A stretch of DNA of 7,467 nucleotides, from the NCBI GenBank assembly GCA_964626885.1, contig CAZVJA010000248.1, forward strand, positions 1 through 7,467, given 5' to 3'. Of the stretch, positions 1 through 5,617 are shown one piece after another. The stretch comes from CAZVJA01 sp964626885 (GTDB taxonomy: Bacteria; Planctomycetota; Planctomycetia; Planctomycetales; Planctomycetaceae). The stretch's first letter is position 1. Every line of letters begins with the position of its first letter. A model generated the notes under the pieces. That model did not search any database and was not told where the DNA came from. It worked only from the letters and a program-made list of their open reading frames with translations. Made by a program: the position numbers and the translations under genes.

Positions 1-1
1 G

Positions 2-2278
2 CTGACGACCCTCGATCTCAGCTTCAAGGGAGCAGAACGCCGCGACCAGAACGTCGCGTACATTTGCCCGATGTGTCCGGAAGTCGGCAGCGACAAACCC
101 GGCGACTGCCCGAAATGCGGCATGCCGTTGGAGCGAGCCACTCCGGCCGGACTCGACGTCCGGACGATCTACACTTGCCCGATGCACCCGGAGGTTGAGC
201 AGGAAGGGCCGGGAACGTGCCCCAAATGCGGAATGGACCTGGAGCCGAAATTCATTCGCGCTGCTGACGAAGAATCGGACCGAGAGCTGGCTGACATGTC
301 GCTGCGGTTCTTGATCGCGGCCTTGTTAACCGCGCCGGTGTTTCTCCTCGCGATGGCACCGATGATCTGGCACGGTTTTTCGATCGTCGTGCCGACGCAG
401 CTCAGCCGCTGGCTGCAATTCCTGCTGGCGACACCGGCCGTCCTGTGGGCCGGTTGGCCGTTGTGGGCGCGCGGCTGGCGATCCATCGTTCGATGGAGCT
501 TTAACATGTTCACGCTGATCGCGCTCGGAACAGGCGCTGCGTACATTTTCAGCGTAGTGGCCCTGCTTGTCCCAGGGTGGTTTCCGGCGTCGTTTCGATT
601 GCATGGCGAGGTTTCCGTCTATTTTGAAGCGGCCGCGATGATCACAACGCTCGTCCTGCTCGGGCAATGGCTGGAGCTGCGGGCGCGGCGCAAAACGGGA
701 GACGCACTGCGGGAACTGATGTCGCTGGCTCCCGAGATTGCCCACTTGTTGCGGGATGGTAATGAGCAAGATATTCCCTTGGCACATGTCCACGCGGGCG
801 ATCGCCTGCGGGTTCGACCGGGAGAGCGTATCCCAGTGGATGGCGAGATTCTTGAAGGAGCCACCGTCATTGACGAGTCGATGCTCACCGGTGAGCCGAT
901 TCCAGCGGAGAAGGGGGTCGGTGATTCGGTCGTCGGAGGCACCATGAATCAGACCGGTTCGGTCATCATGCGTGCGACGAAAGTGGGGCACGAGACGGTC
1001 CTTGCCCGAATCGTGGAGATGGTTGCACAGGCACAGCGAAGCAGAGCCCCCATCCAGGGGCTGGCGGATCGCGTGGCAGGCTATTTCGTGCCGGCCGTGG
1101 TGATGGCGGCGGTACTGACGTTTGCTTTCTGGGGGCTCTTTGGACCCGCCCCCCGACTCGCGAACGCGTTGGTCAATGCCGTCGCCGTGTTGATCATTGC
1201 CTGTCCGTGTGCACTGGGACTGGCGACACCGATGTCGATCATGGTCGGAGTCGGCCGGGGAGCCCACGAGGGAGTGCTCATCCACGATGCTGTATCGCTC
1301 GAAAAACTCGAACAGGTCAATACGCTGGTCGTCGATAAAACGGGGACCCTCACGGAGGGAAAGCCGCGGTTGCTGGAGTGCATCCCCGCCGCGCCTTTCA
1401 ATGAGCGAGACTTGCTGGAAAACGCAGCCTCCTTGGAACATCAGAGTGAGCATCCGCTGGCCCGCGCAATCGCGGATGCCGCGAAAGAGCGGAACTTCGC
1501 GCTGGCGGAAGCACAAAGTTTCGTATCTCAAACCGGCATCGGCGTTCACGGGACAGTGAACGGGAAAAAGGTCTTCATCGGGCGGCGGGCGTACCTGGAA
1601 CAGCAAGGTCTTGCGATCCCGATGGAACTCAGGACACGCGAAACAGCGCATGAATCGGCTGGGAAAACGGTCGTTTGGGTAGCCATCGAGGGGCAGCCGG
1701 CAGGTCTGCTGGTGATTCATGATCCGATCAAACCGTCGACGGCTGAAGCTCTTCGCGCGCTCCGCATGGCAGGAATTCGCGTGATCATGATGACCGGCGA
1801 CAATGAACGAACCGCACAACACGTGGCGGACGAACTTGGAATCGAGGAGTTCGAAGCGGGAGTGAAACCGGAAGACAAAATTCGTCGCGTCGGAGCACTC
1901 CGGAACTCGGGGCAAATTGTGGGGATGGCCGGTGACGGCATCAACGATGCTCCCGCACTAGCCGAGGCGGATGTTGGGATTGCCATGGGAACCGGCACCG
2001 ATGTCGCGATGGCCAGTGCCGGCGTCACGCTGGTCAAGGGAGATTTGCGCGGTATCGCTCGGGCTGTGCGATTAAGCCGGCGCGTGATGCGAAACATCCG
2101 TCAAAATCTCTTCTTCGCTTTTGTTTACAATGGACTCGGAATACCGATCGCGGCCGGTCTGATGTACCCGCTTTTCGGCTGGTTATTGAGTCCGATGATC
2201 GCCGCCGCTGCCATGAGCCTCAGTTCGGTCTCGGTCATCGGGAATGCTCTCCGATTGCGCCGCGTGTCGCTCGATTGA
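2..2278 (+). CDS. copA: Cu(+)-exporting P1B-1 ATPase (CopA type), 5' end outside the window
   Basis: This is an integral membrane pump that exports Cu(+) by ATP hydrolysis through a phospho-aspartate intermediate. The frame is open from base 2, so the true start lies upstream. The ATG at 71 falls inside a metal-binding motif and is not the start. Numbering from that Met, two heavy-metal-binding domains come first (about -4 to 21 and 34 to 59), each with a CPM[CH]PEV motif and a CPKCGM motif. The actuator loop TGEP is at 273-276, the membrane CPC at 378-380, DKTGT with the phosphorylated Asp at 422, the nucleotide-binding HP at 461-462, TGDN at 575-578 and GDGIND at 621-626. Eight membrane helices are visible (about 79-101, 113-131, 147-167, 184-201, 337-358, 364-391, 677-699, 703-724). 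YN at 686-687 in helix 7 and MSLSS at 715-719 in helix 8, together with CPC, are the P1B-1 signature for Cu(+) or Ag(+). A CopB-type pump would have CPH instead. No regulator or chaperone gene is visible beside it. Confidence 0.95.
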   Translation: MTTLDLSFKGAERRDQNVAYICPMCPEVGSDKPGDCPKCGMPLERATPAGLDVRTIYTCPMHPEVEQEGPGTCPKCGMDLEPKFIRAADEESDRELADMSLRFLIAALLTAPVFLLAMAPMIWHGFSIVVPTQLSRWLQFLLATPAVLWAGWPLWARGWRSIVRWSFNMFTLIALGTGAAYIFSVVALLVPGWFPASFRLHGEVSVYFEAAAMITTLVLLGQWLELRARRKTGDALRELMSLAPEIAHLLRDGNEQDIPLAHVHAGDRLRVRPGERIPVDGEILEGATVIDESMLTGEPIPAEKGVGDSVVGGTMNQTGSVIMRATKVGHETVLARIVEMVAQAQRSRAPIQGLADRVAGYFVPAVVMAAVLTFAFWGLFGPAPRLANALVNAVAVLIIACPCALGLATPMSIMVGVGRGAHEGVLIHDAVSLEKLEQVNTLVVDKTGTLTEGKPRLLECIPAAPFNERDLLENAASLEHQSEHPLARAIADAAKERNFALAEAQSFVSQTGIGVHGTVNGKKVFIGRRAYLEQQGLAIPMELRTRETAHESAGKTVVWVAIEGQPAGLLVIHDPIKPSTAEALRALRMAGIRVIMMTGDNERTAQHVADELGIEEFEAGVKPEDKIRRVGALRNSGQIVGMAGDGINDAPALAEADVGIAMGTGTDVAMASAGVTLVKGDLRGIARAVRLSRRVMRNIRQNLFFAFVYNGLGIPIAAGLMYPLFGWLLSPMIAAAAMSLSSVSVIGNALRLRRVSLD

Positions 2279-2553
2279 GCATGCGGAGCTTTCACGGGCT
2301 GGAATGGCCGGTTTCTCACGAAGTGACCGAGATTATTGCAACCGGTGTCCCGGTCTGATGTTGCGTCCTACATAGCTGAGAAGCTGATCATTCGGCGACC
2401 GACGAGTGGCCCGTAAGCCGATGTTTCGGCACAACGATTGCAACGACGAACATCCAGCAATTTGCGGAGCCGAATCTCACGAGGATTTCTCGATGCGTTC
2501 ACGAAATCTTAGACCGTGCTCTTTATCGTTGGAGTTGCTGTTGGTGCAGGTTG

Positions 2554-2604
2554 CCACGCTCGTTCGCGTGGTTGCCCGCCAGGCGGTGCTAGGACGCCCG
2601 CCGC
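2554..2604. repeat. GC-rich hairpin cluster upstream of the nagD-like gene
   Basis: A perfect 6-bp inverted repeat is present: CCACGC at 2554-2559 and GCGTGG at 2566-2571 with a 6-base loop. Just after it, GGCGG at 2582-2586 can pair either with CCGCC at 2576-2580 or with CCGCC at 2598-2602, so the two pairings exclude each other. The cluster ends about 30 bases before the ribosome binding site. It may be a 5' leader structure or a copy of a dispersed REP-like intergenic element. Neither can be shown from one copy. Confidence 0.35.
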
Positions 2605-2635
2605 TGCACGATCGTTTTCCAATTTCGCTGAACAC

Positions 2636-2640
2636 AAGGA
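2636..2640 (+). promoter_or_regulatory. Ribosome binding site of the nagD-like gene
   Basis: AAGGA ends six bases before the ATG at 2647. It supports that Met as the start, which also places the catalytic DMDG motif eight residues from the N-terminus, as in other NagD proteins. Confidence 0.75.
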
Positions 2641-2646
2641 TCAAGT

Positions 2647-3435
2647 ATGTCTCGCGGTTTTTTGATCGACATGGATGGCGTGATCTATCGAGGGTCGGAA
2701 CTCATCACGGGAGCAGACCGGTTCGTTCATACGTTGCTCGACGAAGACATTCCATTTTTGTTTCTCACCAACAACAGCCAGCGGACTCGCCGCGACGTGG
2801 TCACCAAGTTGCGCCGGATGGGAATCCGTGTCGAGGAGCGGCATGTGTTCACCTGCGCGATGGCTACCGCCCGATTTCTCGCGCAGCAAAAGCCGAACGG
2901 GACTGCGTACGTGATTGGGGAAGGGGGGCTGCTCAACGCGTTGCATCAGAACGGCTACTCGATCGTCGACCATGACCCCGACTATGTCGTCGTCGGAGAA
3001 GGGAAGTCGATGTCCTACGAGATGATTGAGACGGCGGTGCGGATGATCGAGCGGGGAGCAAAGCTGATCGCGACGAATCTCGATCCGAACTGCCCGACCG
3101 ATCGCGGGCTGAGGCCTGGCTGCGGAGCTTATGTCGCGATGCTCGAGGCTGCAACCGGTCGAAAAGCGTTCAGTGTGGGTAAACCAAGCCCCATCATGAT
3201 GCGCGCGGCGCGGAAAGAGTTGGGACTAACCGCGGCGGAAACGACGATTATCGGAGACACGATGGAGACGGACATTCTTGGCGGAGTGCAGATGGGCTAT
3301 CACTCCGTCCTCGTCCTCTCCGGCGGAACGAGGCAGGAAGACCTCGTGCGGTTTGCCTATCGGCCGGATGCCATCGTCCCCTCGATTGCTGATATCGATT
3401 TCCGATCGGTGGTGCTACAGGATACTGCTGCGTGA
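2647..3435 (+). CDS. nagD: HAD superfamily subfamily IIA phosphatase, NagD-like
   Basis: This is a soluble, Mg2+-dependent HAD phosphatase of 262 residues, a normal length for NagD, and complete. Motif I is DMDGV, with nucleophile Asp8 and acid/base Asp10. Motif II is LTNNS, with Thr41. The IIA-type cap follows, with AMATARF, the AYVIGEGG stretch near 87-94, YVVVGE near 113-118 and IATNLD near 141-146. Motif III Lys179 lies in VGKPSP. Motif IV is GDTMETD, with Asp204 and Asp209. The C-terminal LVLSGGT and the final 'RPDAIVPSIADID' are also typical of NagD. E. coli NagD hydrolyses nucleoside monophosphates such as UMP, while related IIA enzymes act on phosphoglycolate or p-nitrophenyl phosphate, so the substrate here is not fixed by sequence. 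The E. coli gene sits in the nag operon. No amino-sugar gene is seen here, so the link to N-acetylglucosamine use should not be assumed. It converges on the next gene with a 69-bp gap. Confidence 0.93.
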   Translation: MSRGFLIDMDGVIYRGSELITGADRFVHTLLDEDIPFLFLTNNSQRTRRDVVTKLRRMGIRVEERHVFTCAMATARFLAQQKPNGTAYVIGEGGLLNALHQNGYSIVDHDPDYVVVGEGKSMSYEMIETAVRMIERGAKLIATNLDPNCPTDRGLRPGCGAYVAMLEAATGRKAFSVGKPSPIMMRAARKELGLTAAETTIIGDTMETDILGGVQMGYHSVLVLSGGTRQEDLVRFAYRPDAIVPSIADIDFRSVVLQDTAA

Positions 3436-3504
3436 CAATCGCGCATCGCTGCCGGCGCCAACGACCGTTGAACCACCTGCGTACATTAACTTGCGCGCCG
3501 TCGA

Positions 3505-5184
3505 TTATGGGCGGAACATCAGTCGTCGGAAGAACGCGGTCTGCTTGACGGGTCGCCCCTCTGCTTCAAGCTCGCGACGCAAATCGTCGAGCTGCTCGCG
3601 GGCAACCGCCAATTCCGGGTTGATGCGCAGCGCTTCGTCCAAATGGCGCTCGCTGGCCCGCAAATCCCCGGCTTCGTACAGGATCACGCCAACGTTATAG
3701 TGTGCCTCAGCTTCGCCGACAGTTTGAATGAAAAGCGGTAGTGCGTCATCGATCCGGCCCGATCTTCCCAGTGCCACCGCGAGGTGATACCGGATCATCA
3801 CGTTCTCGGGAGCCTTCTCGACCGCCGGCCCCAGAAGCGCAACGGCATCTTCCCAGCGCTCCTCAGCCATGCACACTTTGGCAGTCGAATCGAGAACGTT
3901 CGGGTCTTGAACTTCCAGCGCGGGAGGAGTAGCGGATTCTTCGTGGAGATTTTCTGTAACGGGCAATTCGCGCGAGACCTCGAGTTCTGCGGGAGCATGT
4001 CCGGCCGAGGAATCCTTGCGGGCGACCGACTGGTCTTTGAACGAATTTGACGCGATTAAGTGAGGAAACCATCCGAAGGGACGCCGCTGGAGCAAAGGAA
4101 GTGCGGAGGTTTCCTTTTTTGTGTTGTACACAACTTGGCAGCTGGGAAGGGCTTTACGAAGCTGCTTGACACCTTGTGGAGTCACCTGTGACCCCATCAG
4201 ACTCATCCCTTTCAGGTTGGACATCGCATGCAGGTGCTCCATCCCGGTATCCGTGATTTGCGTATGCGCGAGGAGAAGGTATTCGAGTTTGGTCAACCCC
4301 GCAACCCGGCGAATCCCCTCATCGCCAACCGAAGTATTCGCAAGACCAAGCGATTTGAGGTTCGCCATACCCGCAATTGATTCGAGGCCGTAATCGGTCA
4401 CCTTGGTTCCGTTGAGCCAGAGCAGTTCCAGCCCCGCAAGCCCTTGCAGCTCCTTGAGCCCCGCGTCAGTGACTGGTGTACCGGTGAGATCGATCTCTCT
4501 CACGTTCGTCATTTCCGCAAGCAATTTCAGTTCGGCGTCAGTGATTTGCGCCGAAGAAAAGTCGAGCCCCACGACACCGTCGACCGTTTCTTTGTCGCCG
4601 AACGGATCATGCGCCCGGTTGAATTTAACCACGGCTCCAAGCTTTTTCAGAAGTGCCAACGTGTCGGTTACTGGGGCAGCTTCCGGCATCGGATCGTTGG
4701 AAGGAACTGGATCTGCCGCCAGAGGTTCCTTGACCGGCTCCGGTTCCAGATTCGACGGAGGCGGAAGTTCAATCTCGACCGGATTGGGTTCAACAGGTGG
4801 CTTGTTTGTCAGCGGTTCCTCGAAGTCCCACGGCTCGGCTTTCGATGGCTCTGTTTTCGGCTTGTCGACCACCACCGGGTCGCGTGCAGTATCCACAGGA
4901 GTGGATTTGATAGTCGGAAGTTCCGGCTGGCTCGTCACGGGAGGGGCTTGGACAGGTGCCCGATCCGGCTCGACAGCGGAGATACTTGGCGGAGTTGGTT
5001 CGTAGGCAATGGCACCGGGGGACGAATTGCAATCCTTTTGCTGCATATCGCAGACATGGGCTTTACCCGAACGGTCGCTACCTAGTTCACAGCATCGGTG
5101 TCCCGGAGTGTGACAGCCTCCAACGAAATAAACATCCAGAAGGCCGGCCAATGCCACCAAAGCCGTCACTCGTCGCTTCGACAT
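3505..5184 (-). CDS. Exported LRR-TPR protein, probable lipoprotein
   Basis: I do not recognise a named family, but the architecture is clear. The start at 5184 (MSKRR) is preferred over an in-frame ATG at 5214. It has GGAG nine bases upstream and gives a basic n-region followed by a hydrophobic stretch ending in VGGC. Cys24 would be the lipidated residue, although Asp17 inside the hydrophobic core is atypical. The 559 residues run as follows: five Cys between 24 and 52 (24, 31, 32, 45, 52); a Pro/Glu-rich, probably disordered stalk at about 60-172; a short leader; six consecutive 24-residue leucine-rich repeats at 204-347 with the pattern L..L.L..T.VTD.GL..L; a basic linker; and about three TPRs at 430-525, the last with the typical AHYNVGVILYEAGDL and A.ALRINPEL. 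The protein ends FFRRLMFRP and the stop is TAA. Both repeat types normally bind other proteins, so an envelope scaffold role is likely. No catalytic motif is visible. It is transcribed away from the cadherin gene. Confidence 0.85.
   Translation of the reverse strand: MSKRRVTALVALAGLLDVYFVGGCHTPGHRCCELGSDRSGKAHVCDMQQKDCNSSPGAIAYEPTPPSISAVEPDRAPVQAPPVTSQPELPTIKSTPVDTARDPVVVDKPKTEPSKAEPWDFEEPLTNKPPVEPNPVEIELPPPSNLEPEPVKEPLAADPVPSNDPMPEAAPVTDTLALLKKLGAVVKFNRAHDPFGDKETVDGVVGLDFSSAQITDAELKLLAEMTNVREIDLTGTPVTDAGLKELQGLAGLELLWLNGTKVTDYGLESIAGMANLKSLGLANTSVGDEGIRRVAGLTKLEYLLLAHTQITDTGMEHLHAMSNLKGMSLMGSQVTPQGVKQLRKALPSCQVVYNTKKETSALPLLQRRPFGWFPHLIASNSFKDQSVARKDSSAGHAPAELEVSRELPVTENLHEESATPPALEVQDPNVLDSTAKVCMAEERWEDAVALLGPAVEKAPENVMIRYHLAVALGRSGRIDDALPLFIQTVGEAEAHYNVGVILYEAGDLRASERHLDEALRINPELAVAREQLDDLRRELEAEGRPVKQTAFFRRLMFRP
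4144..4575 (-). repeat. Six in-frame 24-residue leucine-rich repeats
   Basis: Six units of 24 residues follow each other without insertion or deletion, beginning VVGLDF, VREIDL, LELLWL, LKSLGL, LEYLLL and LKGMSL. Most carry a T.[VI]TD.G[LM] turn (ITDAEL, VTDAGL, VTDYGL, VGDEGI, ITDTGM, VTPQGV). The first unit lacks the Gly, the fourth replaces the Thr of VTD with Gly, and the last replaces Asp with Pro, so the array looks capped at both ends. The pattern resembles the short LRR class common in planctomycete proteins (established type; no database check made). Confidence 0.88.
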
Positions 5185-5193
5185 GATTTCACG

Positions 5194-5197
5194 CTCC
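5194..5197 (-). promoter_or_regulatory. Ribosome binding site deciding the LRR-TPR start
   Basis: On the minus strand GGAG (within ACGGAGCG) lies nine bases before the ATG whose first base is 5184. The alternative ATG at 5214 has no purine-rich site and would add ten charged residues ahead of the signal peptide. Confidence 0.65.
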
Positions 5198-5410
5198 GTC
5201 GTGGCAACATCCATGCTTATGTTGCAGTCCGTGATTTCCCTAGGTCCGCGCCAAAGAATGAGGGCGGTACTTTGCAGAAAATCGGCTCGACCGGCGCTTT
5301 CCTTGCGCGTAAAAACTGTTAACTGGGTGCAATCCCGGCAACAAACGATCGGTTATGGCACTCGGAACGGATGTGTCACCAGACAGTGCTGAACCTCATT
5401 TGTCCGACTT

Positions 5411-5432
5411 ACCGTTTGTGACGGTTGTAACG
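5411..5432. promoter_or_regulatory. Candidate operator: short inverted and direct repeat
   Basis: ACCGT and ACGGT flank a 5-base spacer (5411-5425). TTTGTGACG at 5415-5423 is followed directly by GTTGTAACG at 5424-5432, with seven of nine bases alike. The site lies in a divergent control region, about 190 bases before the GTG start and 230 bases before the LRR-TPR start. Repeats this short can arise by chance. Confidence 0.2.
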
Positions 5433-5602
5433 CCGCTCCAAAACGTATTGCCGGAGGATTATGCATAACTGCTCTGGGCTCGCTGTTGCGAATTTTCGAC
5501 ATGTGGGGGAATCCTTCCCAGACGGTATACAACCCGCAGCCGTCCTTCTCTCAGGATGCGTGATAAGTTCTATACGCGGCGAGTACTTCGCCGTCCGGAC
5601 AC

Positions 5603-5608
5603 AAGGAG
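5603..5608 (+). promoter_or_regulatory. Ribosome binding site deciding the GTG start of the cadherin gene
   Basis: AAGGAG lies nine bases before GTG at 5618. An in-frame TGA at 5612-5614 rules out any start further upstream. The next in-frame ATG, at 5651, would remove nearly all of the signal peptide. Confidence 0.8.
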
Positions 5609-5617
5609 AGTTGAACT

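Larger units (their letters stand above)
2279..2646. other. Intergenic gap between copA-like and nagD-like genes
   Basis: These 368 bases hold no gene I can support. An open frame starting at 2406 runs through the gap into the next gene out of frame, and its downstream half is only a shifted reading of that gene. There is no T-rich hairpin after the copper ATPase stop. A 5-bp hairpin at 2341-2354 (ACCGG, loop TGTC, CCGGT) lacks a T tract. A more structured GC-rich stretch lies at 2554-2604. No tRNA-like or riboswitch-like core was recognised, and no -35/-10 pair stands out. Confidence 0.6.
5185..5617. other. Divergent intergenic region between LRR-TPR and cadherin genes
   Basis: These 433 bases separate two genes that are read away from each other, so both control regions should lie here. 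I could not support any -35/-10 pair on either strand. The one conspicuous small motif is at 5411-5432: an inverted repeat ACCGT-TTGTG-ACGGT that overlaps two tandem 9-base units (TTTGTGACG, GTTGTAACG; 7 of 9 identical). A frame beginning ATG at 5461 has a GGAGG only three bases ahead and runs into the cadherin gene out of frame, so I do not call it. No tRNA or riboswitch core was recognised. Confidence 0.6.

Noticed and set aside
326..1915. A 529-residue open frame on the minus strand opposite the copper ATPase
   Set aside because: It lies wholly antisense to an unmistakable P-type ATPase, has no recognisable domain and no ribosome binding site that I could see; long antisense frames are common in GC-rich genes.
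2341..2354. A terminator hairpin after the copper ATPase
   Set aside because: The stem is only five base pairs and no run of T follows.
2406..2975. A 189-residue plus-strand frame starting in the gap before the nagD-like gene
   Set aside because: It overlaps the NagD-like gene by more than 300 bases in another frame, and its sequence is Arg/His/Pro-rich out-of-frame translation without a domain.
3436..3504. A bidirectional terminator between the convergent genes
   Set aside because: Only weak pairings are possible (CAAC-GACC-GTTG at 3459-3470, or CGGCGC/GCGCCG with a 36-base loop) and no T tract follows on either strand.
4403..5085. Two plus-strand frames of about 200 residues opposite the LRR-TPR gene
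   Set aside because: They are Ser/Gly-rich or Arg/Phe-rich mirror translations of the Pro/Glu stalk and LRRs; the minus-strand frame has domains, a signal peptide and a ribosome binding site.
5185..5214. An upstream ATG start for the LRR-TPR gene at 5214
   Set aside because: It has no ribosome binding site and would place ten charged residues ahead of the signal peptide; the ATG at 5184 has GGAG at nine bases.
5317..5344. A sigma-70 type promoter for the LRR-TPR gene (TTGTTG, 16 bases, TTAACA on the minus strand)
   Set aside because: It matches the -35 consensus at only three positions and the -10 at two, no better than chance.
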